Shown here in pieces: positions 7,098-15,100 of a stretch of DNA of 33,152 bases. Numbering within the stretch: position 1 is the first letter of the stretch; the number at the start of each line of letters is the position of its first letter. The DNA comes from Clostridia bacterium (lineage in GTDB: Bacteria; Bacillota; Sulfobacillia; SLMV01). Where the stretch lies: contig PUNF01000021.1 of the NCBI GenBank assembly GCA_003552525.1, positions 1-33,152 of the forward strand. The letters are read 5' to 3'. A program made the translations under genes and the position numbers. The notes beneath the pieces are model-generated. The model saw only the letters and a program-made list of their open reading frames with translations, was not told where the DNA came from and ran no database searches.

Positions 7098-8684
7098 TCA
7101 ATCGTCGGCCCGAAGCCGGGCCTCGTAGGCGTGGATCAATTCGTCTGGACGCGCATTCCACTCGATCCGATCCGAAATACCGTAAATATCCATCTGTTGG
7201 TGTAAGAATATCCAGGGTGCTTCTTCGTGCAGCAATTGCATGATCTCGATATAGCGATCCTGGCGGACATCCATATCCATCGTCTCGCGGGCCAAATCCA
7301 GCGCAGCATCCAATGCGTCGTCTTCGAAGTAGCAGAACTGCTGACCGGATCGGAACCAGGGATACATGGTGGCATCCGCATCGAAGGTCGCATTCCCCCA
7401 TCCGATCAGGAAGAGCTCGGTCAGCTGGCGAGACATGATCTTATCGACGTAGACACCCCATTCCTGCACGTTCAGGGCAACCTCGACGTCGATCGCTTCC
7501 AGCTGTCCCGCCACGGCCTGCGCCGTCTCTCGATCCATCAGGTACCTGCCGCTTGGTGAATCCATCGCGATCGAAAACCCCCCAGGGTGTCCCGCGTCCG
7601 CGAGCAACTCCCGCGCTCTGCTGGGGTCATGCGGATACGGATCGAGGGAGCCCGAGAACCCGTGGTGCATGTCGACGACGGGTTGTCCGGCCAGGGGTAC
7701 GCCGTTGCCCATGAGCACGTTCTCGATGATGGAGTCGACGTCTACCCCGTAGTTAAGCGCCTGCCGCACCCGGCGATCTGTGAGAGGCCCGGGTTCTGTC
7801 GTAACCATACCGACGAAGATTGCCCGTGAGCTGGGTGCGCGAGATATAGCGGTCCCCTCGCCTGCTTCGAGTGTTTCAGCCTGGTGCGGTGGTACGTTCA
7901 CGATGATGTCCACGCTGCCCGTCTGCAATTCCGCGATGCGGGTGGACGTCTCGGGAACGACGCGAAAGACGACGTCCCGGATGGTGGGCATACCCCTCCA
8001 ATATTCCTCGTTGGCTCGAAGCCGAATCTCCTCATCGGGTGTCCAGCTGACGAAACGATATGGTCCGGTTCCGATGGGATTCCGCGCCAGGTGCTCTCCC
8101 CCGTGCTCCCCGGTGTAGCCTGCCGGTACCATCTGTCGCGCAACCATCTGGGAAGGCAACGTCGGAAACGGATCGCGCGTATGCATCCGGATCGTGTAAT
8201 CGTCAACGATCTCTACCTCGGAGATGGCACTGATGTGACTGTACTGCGGTGATTGGTTGTCGGGATCGAGAATACGATCGAGGGTGAACTTGACCGACTT
8301 CGCATCGAAACGCTCACCATTGTGGAAAGTCACCCCGCGCCGAAGGCGAAACTCCCAGGTATGATCATCGATGTTCTCGTAGGATTCGGCGAGGCTGAGC
8401 TGCAACTCCCCCTCGGCATCCCGCATGAGCAGGCTATCGTAGATCTGCACGTTCACGTTGCTCGTCGGCGTCTCCGCATGCATGTTCGGGTCAAGGGTGG
8501 TTGCGTCGACACCCTGGGCGATGACGATCTCGCCTTCGGATCCTAGTTCCGCGGAGGCGGGCGACGATTCTGAAGGAGCAGGGCCGCAGGCGGCGACGAT
8601 AAGAATAACGATCATACTGACCACCGTTATCGACGGATATTGCCAGGGGCTTTGAGCACGAGACCATCCATTCACCTTTACCAT
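7098..8684 (-). CDS. Peptide ABC transporter substrate-binding lipoprotein (SBP family 5)
   Basis: A 528-residue lipoprotein with a signal segment ending in the lipobox V-A-A-C (Cys33), then a Ser/Pro/Glu-rich linker. It has family-5 blocks: D-A-T-T-L-D-P-N-M-H near residue 60, H-T-W-E-F-R-L-R-R-G-V-T-F-H-N-G near 115, and V-R-Q-A-L-N-Y-G-V-D near 310. It is the first gene of the minus-strand operon with dppB and dppC. The ATG at 8682-8684 abuts a GAAGAAAGG stretch. An in-frame GTG three codons later (8675) has better spacing to it, so the start may be there. Expression should depend on the ykkC-type leader just upstream. The solute is unknown; if the riboswitch senses ppGpp, uptake would be a starvation response. 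Confidence 0.94.
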   Translation of the reverse strand: MVKVNGWSRAQSPWQYPSITVVSMIVILIVAACGPAPSESSPASAELGSEGEIVIAQGVDATTLDPNMHAETPTSNVNVQIYDSLLMRDAEGELQLSLAESYENIDDHTWEFRLRRGVTFHNGERFDAKSVKFTLDRILDPDNQSPQYSHISAISEVEIVDDYTIRMHTRDPFPTLPSQMVARQMVPAGYTGEHGGEHLARNPIGTGPYRFVSWTPDEEIRLRANEEYWRGMPTIRDVVFRVVPETSTRIAELQTGSVDIIVNVPPHQAETLEAGEGTAISRAPSSRAIFVGMVTTEPGPLTDRRVRQALNYGVDVDSIIENVLMGNGVPLAGQPVVDMHHGFSGSLDPYPHDPSRARELLADAGHPGGFSIAMDSPSGRYLMDRETAQAVAGQLEAIDVEVALNVQEWGVYVDKIMSRQLTELFLIGWGNATFDADATMYPWFRSGQQFCYFEDDALDAALDLARETMDMDVRQDRYIEIMQLLHEEAPWIFLHQQMDIYGISDRIEWNARPDELIHAYEARLRADD

Positions 8685-8712
8685 CCTTTCTTCGGTCGGC
8701 GGAATGAAAACG

Positions 8713-8760
8713 AAAAGGCCCAGGGTACGTCCTGATTCCTCCAGGACCTACCGCCGGGCC
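8713..8760 (-). terminator. Riboswitch-controlled intrinsic terminator of the peptide ABC operon
   Basis: Read on the minus strand, GGCCC (8760-8756) pairs with GGGCC (8721-8717), with an inner helix formed by the GGTA/GTCCT and AGGAC/TACC segments; TTTT follows at 8716-8713. The 5' arm is the conserved 3' end of the upstream aptamer, so ligand binding should prevent termination. The first gene starts about 30 bases further on. Confidence 0.82.
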
Positions 8761-8868
8761 TTTTATTCCCACGGTGTACCGGGCATCGGCACCACGCGCC
8801 GTGTCCGGCTGTACCCCTCGGACCGGTCCCCGCGAACACACGGGCGGAACCCTAGGTACACTCCCGCC
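8745..8868 (-). ncRNA. ykkC-family riboswitch, subtype 2 (ppGpp-type favoured)
   Basis: On the minus strand the leader has the ykkC-family core in order: GTGTACCTAGGGTTCCG (about 8861-8845), a short hairpin, GACCGGTCCGAG (8828-8817), GGGGTACA pairing back to the 5' end, a variable hairpin, then ACACCGTGGGAATAAAAGG (8777-8759) and CCCGGCGGTAGG. The closest recalled relatives are the subtype-2 RNAs that bind PRPP or ppGpp. The base reported to separate the two (G in PRPP, A in ppGpp RNAs) appears as A here. Amino-acid and peptide genes are also typical ppGpp-riboswitch targets. Guanidine-I (subtype 1) is the main alternative. The family is clear; the ligand is inferred. Confidence 0.82.
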
Positions 8869-8890
8869 TACCAAGCTAGATATTCTTGTT

Positions 8891-8919
8891 AATTTATGCC
8901 ACGCTTTGCGACCTGTCAA
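8891..8919 (-). promoter_or_regulatory. Sigma-A promoter of the ykkC leader and peptide ABC operon
   Basis: On the minus strand a perfect TTGACA (8919-8914) is followed after exactly 17 bases by TAAATT (8896-8891). It lies about 20-25 bases upstream of the riboswitch, as expected. Confidence 0.8.
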
Positions 8920-9036
8920 GGCCCCAATCTTACGAAAGATGCCCGACAGAAAGATTAAACGTACGAAATAGCCTCATCATTTGCCAGCCAGGGGTGCTGG
9001 GAACTCCCACCCGGGGGGATTCGAGGATAGCCCGTC

Positions 9037-9065
9037 CAAATTGTTTCATGATCGCAAACAAATTG
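9037..9065. promoter_or_regulatory. Imperfect inverted repeat upstream of the MATE gene, possible operator
   Basis: CAAATTGTTT (9037-9046) and AAACAAATTG (9056-9065) are inverted copies with one mismatch and a 9-base spacer, an AT-rich island in GC-rich DNA. A separate perfect 7-bp hairpin (GGGGCTA/TAGCCCC) follows at about 9073-9098. The rest of 8920-9130 shows no gene and no convincing -35/-10 pair for the MATE gene. The operator role is a guess from position. Confidence 0.35.
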
Positions 9066-9145
9066 TGCGGGGGGGGCTAGCGCCCGCCCGGTAGCCCCTG
9101 CTAGAATATCCTCTGACCTTATCGACGGGCGAAGGAGGTGCTGAG

Positions 9146-10522
9146 GTGCTTTTGAGGAGGAAGAGGGCACATAAACGTATAGATAAGCGGGTACAAGGCC
9201 CGATTACTCGTTCTGAGATATTCACTCTTGCCTGGCCGGCGATCCTGGAGATGAGTCTGCACATGCTGGCCTGGGTGGTGGATGTCGCCATGGTCGGCCG
9301 CCTTGGAGCGACCGCGTTGGGCGCGGTTTCCCTGGGCGGCCAAATATTCTTCGCCGTCGCCTTCTTCCTCGGCTCGCTGGGTGTGGGCATGACGGCGTTG
9401 GTCGCCCGTCGCTGGGGAGCCGGCGATACGGAGTCCGCTTCATTGGCGGCCGCCGCGGGGCTCTTCTCCGCGGGCATTCTGGGCGTGGTGGCCGCGATCT
9501 CCTTGTACCTGGTTGCGCCGGGTGTATTTGCACTCTCGGGATTCGGGCGCGAAGCAACCGTTTCGGGCATCAGTTACCTTCGTCTCGCGGCCCCGGCAGC
9601 GATGTTCATGGTGCCCACGGCTGCTGCCAATGGGGTGATGCGGGGTACCGGGGACACCCGCACGCCGCTCCTGGTCACGGTCATCGCCAACGTGATCAAC
9701 ATCATCGGGGACTACGTGTTGATCTTCGGGGTGGGTTTCTTCCCGACAATGGGTGTGGCAGGAGCGGCCCTGGCTTTCACCATCAGCCAGGCCGTCGCCG
9801 CGGGATTCGCCTTCTATGCACTCTCCCTTCGTCGCCGCGTGCACCTGTCCAGGGAGCGAATCCTGCACCCGGATCGGCATACCCTCAACCGACTGCTCCG
9901 CCTCAGCCTCCCGGCAGGGATCTCCGTACTCCTGATGGATTCCGCCCGGACGGTCACGACGTTCATGATCGCCGCCGAGGGTGAGGCCATCCTGGCGGCG
10001 CACCAGGTCGCCATCACCACGGAGGCCCTGTCGTTTATGCCCGGTTATGGGTTCGCCCTCGCCGCAGGGGTCATCACCGGACAAAGTCTGGGCGCGGGAC
10101 AGCTGGAGCGCGCGCGGAAGGGCACGGCCGAGTGTGCCCGGCTGGCGGCAATCGTGATGGGCTCTGTGGGTGCCCTCTTCCTGGTCTTCCCGAGGGAACT
10201 GGTCACGATCTTCTCTTCCGATCCGAGCCTGGTCCCACTGGCCGCGGCGTGTATTCGGATTGCGGCCTTTGTGCAAATCCCAGTGGCGTTGGGCGAAGTG
10301 CTGGCCGGATCTCTACGTGGCGCGGGAGACACGCGGAGCGGCATGATCGTGGCAGCAATGGGGTCATGGGGTATGCGCGTACCGCTCACCTGGTTCATCA
10401 TGCGTTACCTTGGCCTTTCCTTGGTGTACGTGTGGGTTGCCTTGGTGGGGGAATGGTTCATCAGAACCGCAGTACTATTTTATATCTACCGGAAGGAACG
10501 CTGGACCGAACTCGAGGTCTAG
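9146..10522 (+). CDS. MATE-family multidrug/cation efflux transporter
   Basis: A 458-residue, roughly 12-helix antiporter that exports drugs or organic cations using a Na+ or H+ gradient. The two homologous halves are visible: the first opens with F-T-L-A-W-P-A-I-L-E-M and has V-D-V-A-M-V-G-R-L-G; the second opens near residue 250 with L-R-L-S-L-P-A-G-I-S. The block A-N-G-V-M-R-G-T-G-D-T-R-T-P is the usual MATE loop and recurs in the second half as L-A-G-S-L-R-G-A-G-D-T-R-S. It starts with GTG at 9146 behind a strong GAAGGAGGT. It is a single-gene unit closed by a terminator at 10546-10574. The NorM and DinF subfamilies cannot be separated here. Confidence 0.94.
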   Translation: MLLRRKRAHKRIDKRVQGPITRSEIFTLAWPAILEMSLHMLAWVVDVAMVGRLGATALGAVSLGGQIFFAVAFFLGSLGVGMTALVARRWGAGDTESASLAAAAGLFSAGILGVVAAISLYLVAPGVFALSGFGREATVSGISYLRLAAPAAMFMVPTAAANGVMRGTGDTRTPLLVTVIANVINIIGDYVLIFGVGFFPTMGVAGAALAFTISQAVAAGFAFYALSLRRRVHLSRERILHPDRHTLNRLLRLSLPAGISVLLMDSARTVTTFMIAAEGEAILAAHQVAITTEALSFMPGYGFALAAGVITGQSLGAGQLERARKGTAECARLAAIVMGSVGALFLVFPRELVTIFSSDPSLVPLAAACIRIAAFVQIPVALGEVLAGSLRGAGDTRSGMIVAAMGSWGMRVPLTWFIMRYLGLSLVYVWVALVGEWFIRTAVLFYIYRKERWTELEV

Positions 10523-10545
10523 GCCGAGACCGCTCGTCACGACCA

Positions 10546-10580
10546 AAAGTGCCCGCCGGATCGGTGGGCACTTTCGTCTT
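10546..10580 (+). terminator. Intrinsic terminator after the MATE gene
   Basis: AAAGTGCCC (10546-10554) pairs perfectly with GGGCACTTT (10566-10574), and the following bases TCGTCTTTCT are T-rich. Confidence 0.85.
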
Positions 10581-10664
10581 TCTCCCGTTATGGTAGGCTT
10601 GAATAGAATCGCATGGTCCAGCGGGATTGATCGCACGATCGCTGCAGCGGTGAGGAGCACAGAC

Positions 10665-11312
10665 GTGTCACACACTGGCGATACACGAAGCATGGGCGCC
10701 ATTATCCTGGCGGGAGGACACGGTCGTCGCCTCGGCCGGCGCGACAAGGCCTTCGTACGGCTGAATGGCCGTCCCCTCATCGAGCACGTGCTGGCGCGGA
10801 TCGCGCCCAGCGTATCCGATATCATCATCGTATCGAATAATCCCGAGCGCTTCCGCAATTATGGGTTCCCCTCCGTGGCCGATCGCATCCCAAACGCGGG
10901 TCCGCTGGGCGGAATCCACACCGGGCTCTACCACGCATCGTGCGATAAGAACCTGGTCGTGGGATGCGATATGCCATTTCTGCAGCGTGCATTGCTCGAA
11001 TACTTGGATAGCCATATCGGCGAGCACCAAGTCCTCATCCCGCGAACGGGCAACCTGATCGAGCCCCTGTGCGCGGTTTACCGTCGCAGCTGCGCTCCGA
11101 TCATCGCCCAATTTCTGGCCTCGGGGGGACGGAAGATCGGCGATTTTCTCGGGCGGGTGGACTGCGCTTACGTGGATGAGGCCCGCCTCCGAACCCTTGA
11201 TCCCTCGCTGAAGTCGTTCTTCAATATCAACCACCACAGGGATCTGGACCGCGCGGAGGAGGTGCTGGCCATTGCCCAACAGAACGCGATCGGTCCGAAT
11301 TCGCAGGCTTGA
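10665..11312 (+). CDS. mobA: Molybdenum cofactor guanylyltransferase
   Basis: A 215-residue nucleotidyltransferase that attaches GMP to molybdopterin to form the MGD cofactor used by formate dehydrogenases. It has the signature L-A-G-G-H-G-R-R-L-G-R-R-D-K-A near the N-terminus, G-P-L-G-G-I near residue 75, and G-C-D-M-P-F-L near residue 100. The GTG at 10665 is chosen because GAGGAG lies 7 bases upstream; an ATG at 10692 is the alternative and would leave very little before the nucleotide-binding loop. The open frame runs back to 10410, but that part crosses the MATE gene and a terminator. It overlaps fdhD by about 40 bases, so the two are probably co-translated for the formate dehydrogenases on both sides. 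Confidence 0.93.
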   Translation: MSHTGDTRSMGAIILAGGHGRRLGRRDKAFVRLNGRPLIEHVLARIAPSVSDIIIVSNNPERFRNYGFPSVADRIPNAGPLGGIHTGLYHASCDKNLVVGCDMPFLQRALLEYLDSHIGEHQVLIPRTGNLIEPLCAVYRRSCAPIIAQFLASGGRKIGDFLGRVDCAYVDEARLRTLDPSLKSFFNINHHRDLDRAEEVLAIAQQNAIGPNSQA

Positions 11313-11994
11313 TGATGGCCGGGCTGAAACCACCGACGACCAGGTGCCAGCAGAGCATACCCTGCGGATCTACCTGGACGATACATTCATCATTGCGCTT
11401 TCGTGTTCCGACTCCGCACTGGAGGCGCTGGCCGTGGGCCACCTGCGAAGCGCCGACCATATTTCCCCGGACGCAACCGTCCGCGTTTTCCTCGACCCCG
11501 GAGAAGATACAACCGTAGCATCCGTTGTCCATACGGCCCAGGACACCCACGCAGCCGGATCACCTCCCGCACCCGTGCGCTCGACCACGCTGTACGCCGA
11601 TACGATCTACGAAAACATGAAGCGCTTGACGCGAGATTCCTCGCTATTTCACGCTACGGGAGCGGCGCATTGCACGGGGTTTTTCCGTGGCACGAAGGCC
11701 CACATCATCCATGACGACATCGCCCGGCACAACACGGTGGACCGCGTAATCGGCCAGGCTCATCTCGAACGAATTGACCTTTCCGCGGGCATGGTGGGCA
11801 CGACCGGGAGGGTATCCTCGGAGATCGCAGCCCGGTGCGCGGCGGCCGGCGTAACCGTACTGGTATCGCGGGGCGCACCCACGCACCTGGCCGTACAAAT
11901 CGCCCGTAGGGAGAACATGACGTTACTGGGATTTGCCCGCGGGCGCCGCTTCAACTGTTACACCCATTGCCATCGCATCCAGTCCCACCCCTGA
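11272..11994 (+). CDS. fdhD: Formate dehydrogenase accessory sulfurtransferase FdhD, atypical
   Basis: A 240-residue FdhD-family protein. FdhD carries sulfur from a cysteine desulfurase to the MGD cofactor of formate dehydrogenase. Family blocks are present: P-A-E-H-T-L-R-I-Y-L-D-D near residue 26, F-H-A-T-G-A-A-H near 125, D-D-I-A-R-H-N-T-V-D-R-V-I-G near 145, G-R-V-S-S-E-I near 180, and S-R-G-A-P-T-H-L-A near 205. The C-x-x-C loop expected between residues about 95 and 120 is missing; no cysteine occurs there. The start is a TTG at 11272 behind GGAGGAGGT inside mobA. It ends before a hairpin shared with the convergent formate dehydrogenase gene. Confidence 0.88.
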   Translation: MPNRTRSVRIRRLDDGRAETTDDQVPAEHTLRIYLDDTFIIALSCSDSALEALAVGHLRSADHISPDATVRVFLDPGEDTTVASVVHTAQDTHAAGSPPAPVRSTTLYADTIYENMKRLTRDSSLFHATGAAHCTGFFRGTKAHIIHDDIARHNTVDRVIGQAHLERIDLSAGMVGTTGRVSSEIAARCAAAGVTVLVSRGAPTHLAVQIARRENMTLLGFARGRRFNCYTHCHRIQSHP

Positions 11995-12045
11995 TCCGAA
12001 GCTTCTGCCCCTGGATCTCGCTTCCGATCAAGCCCGTGGACAAAG

Positions 12046-12086
12046 CGCGGGGCGGGAACCCCGTACTCCGCGATCCCCGCCCCGCG
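12046..12086. terminator. Hairpin between convergent fdhD and the fused formate dehydrogenase gene
   Basis: CGCGGGGCGGG (12046-12056) and CCCGCCCCGCG (12076-12086) form a perfect 11-bp GC stem with a 19-base loop. There is no T-tract on the plus side. The location between two gene ends supports a terminator. Confidence 0.6.
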
Positions 12087-12112
12087 ATCCTATTGGCATT
12101 ATATCCGATGGG

Positions 12113-15100
12113 TCAGGAGGCGGCCGGTTCAACCCGCACGGCACAGACCTTGTACTCGGGAATCTTCGCCGCCGGATCCAGCTCCGGGTTGGTCAACACG
12201 TTGGCATTCGCCTCGACGAAATGGAAGGTCATGAAGATGGTGCCCTCCGGAACCTCCCGTGTCACCCGGGCCTCCGCCTCGACCTCACCCCGTCGCGAGC
12301 TGACGCGCATCCATGCTCCATCCGCTATGCCGTACCGGGTGGCATCCACCGGATGAATGCGCACGCGTTCGGCATCCTGCATCCGCTCAAGCCCCTCCAC
12401 GCGCCGTGTCATCGTGCCGGTATGGAAATGCCGCAGTGTACGACCGGTCGTCAGCACGAGCGGGTAATCCCCATCGGGTAGTTCGCGGCTGGGCTCGTAT
12501 TCAACCGCGCTGAAACGGGCCCGCCCGTCCTCGCGGGAGAACTGCTCACGATACAGGATCTCCGTACCGGAGTGCTCGGGGTCCGGACAGGGCCACGCAA
12601 GCCCTTCGTGTTCAATCCGCTCATAGTTGATGCCGGCCCAGCTCGGCACGAGCGATGCGATCTCCTCCATCACTTCCTCGGGGCCTTCCCAATCGAACCC
12701 AAAAGCCTCGAGCTTGCGCGCCAGGGCGCAGATGATATCTAGATCCGTACGGGCGTCACCGGGGGCATCCAGGGCCCGGCGCACCCTCTGCACGCGTCGC
12801 TCGGTATTCACAAAGGTACCGTCCTTCTCGGCGAATGAGGCGGCGGGCAATACCAGGTCTGCCAGCTCGGCGGTCTCGTTTAGGAAGATGTCCTGCACGA
12901 TGAGAAAGTCCAGCGACTCCAGGGCTCTCCGGGTACGGTTTACATCGGCCTCGGACATGAGCGGGTTTTCTCCCACGATGTACAGTGCACGGAGATCCTC
13001 CCGCTCCGCCGCCTTGATCATCTCGGTCATGGTAAGGCCCGGCGTCTCCGGCAGATCGGTGTCATAGGCCCGTTCGAAACCTGCCCGGTCACCCTCCAGG
13101 GACTGATAGCCCGGTAGGACGTTCGGCAGCACCGCCATGTCGCAGGCGCCCTGGACGTTATTTTGACCCCGCAGGGGATTTACGCCCGTGCCCGGCCGGC
13201 CCATGTTCCCGGTGAGCAATGCCAGGTTCGCAATGCTCATCACATTCTCGGTACCGTGGCTATGCTGGGTGATTCCCATCGCATAAAGGATGGCCGATGC
13301 ATCGGCAGCGGCAAAGGCGCGCGCCGCCGCGGCGATATCTTCCCGGGAAACGCCGGTAATCTCTTCTACCCGGTCGAGATCGACGCTTTCGAGTACGGGC
13401 ACGAAATCGTCGAACTCCGCGCATCGTTCGGCGATGAACGCGTGGTCGTGCAGATTCTCATCCATGATAACCTTCGCCATACCCGATAGCAGGGCTACAT
13501 CCGTTCCAGGACGATGGCGCAGCCACAGGTCCGCGTAGCGGCAAAGGTCGATCCACATCGGATTGGCCACGATGAGGGTTGTACCCGAGGCCACGGCCTG
13601 CTTGACCCGGTATCCCATGACCGGATGCGACTCGGTCGTATTGGACCCAATGGAAAGGATACAGTCGGCATTCAACACGTCATTGATCGAGTTGCTCATC
13701 GCGCCGCTGCCGAAGGCGGCATTCAGGCCACTAACCGAGGGCGCATGACAAAGGCGGGCGCAGTGATCGATATTGTTGGTGCCGAGGACGGCACGTGTGA
13801 GCTTCTGAAGCGCATACATCTCCTCCGTCGTGCACTTGGCGGAGCCGAACACCCCCACCTCGTCGCGGTCGGCGTATTCGCGCAGCTTGTCCGCGGCGAT
13901 AGATAGGGCCTCGTCCCAGGAGATCTCTTCGAAGCGGCCATCCCGGCGAATCAGCGGACGGGTGAGGCGGTCCGGATGCGTCACGAAATCAAATCCGAAG
14001 CGACCCTTGACGCACAGCTGGCCACGGTTGACCGGATGGTCCTCCTCGGCGCGGACATCGACGATCTCCCCCGCCCTGGTACCCAGTAGCAGACCACAAC
14101 CCACGCCACAATACGGGCATGTCGTGCGGGTGTACGCCGCGGCGACGGTGCGGGTGCGGGCGACGAGGGCACCCGTGGGGCAGGCGGTCACGCACAGGCC
14201 ACATGACTCACACATGGTTTCCTCGAGCCGCTGTGCGTCTCCGGTGAGCCCGACCCTGTCGGTAACTGCCAGGGCGGAAACCCCTACCACATCGGCGCAC
14301 ACCCGTACACACTGCCCGCAGGCGATGCAGCGGTTCGGGTCATGTTCAATGAAAGGATGATCGGTGCGGGTCGGGCGATAGTGCCGCACGATGGGCACGT
14401 CGCGATCGGAGAGTTCGTAGCACTCGGCCAGGTTCCTCAGCGTGCAGTCATCCGCCGCCTTACATCCACATTCGAGGCATCTTGAAGCCTCACACGAAGC
14501 ATCTTCGGCCTCCAACCCACGATTGACCTCGTCAAAATGCTTCTTCCGGGTGCCCGGGGCAATTTTGCGCTCGGATGCGCGCTCTCGGGAAGGGACGTCC
14601 TCGAATTCTTCGGGCACCAGTGTTTCGATATCCCCGCGACGAATATTGAATGTCATCGAGGGCTCGGGGGCTGTCTCGGGGGAAAGCCGTCGATCAATCG
14701 CATCGGCGGCATGGAGCCCATCACCGATGGCCTCCACCACGGTCGCGGCACCACGCACCGCGTCACCACCCGCGAAGACGTCGGGCAGTGCGGTTGCAAA
14801 GCTTCGTTCGGCCACCTCGATGCGACCGGAAGCGCCGATCGTCTCTTGCTCCTGTGGTTGCAGGCAGGACAGGTCGGGATTCTGCCCGATCGCCATGATC
14901 ACGGCGTCGACGTCGAGGTGAATCATGGCGCCTTCGATGGGCACGGGCCGGGGCCTACCACTGGCGTCGGGCTCTCCGAGCTCCATCTGCTGGGCCTCGA
15001 GTGTTTGCACCCGCTCCTCGCCGCGACAGGCGACAGGGGACGCGAGAAAGTAGAACGCGATGCCCTCATCCCGCGCGTCCTCGATTTCTTCCTCTTCGGC

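Noticed and set aside
8925-8960. Mini-ykkC (guanidine-II) element
   Set aside because: One hairpin with an ACGA loop (TCTT-ACGA-AAGA) is present, but the required second hairpin does not form.
9440-10276. 278-codon minus-strand open frame inside the MATE gene
   Set aside because: The translation is low-complexity Arg/Gly/Glu-rich and antisense to a confident transporter gene.
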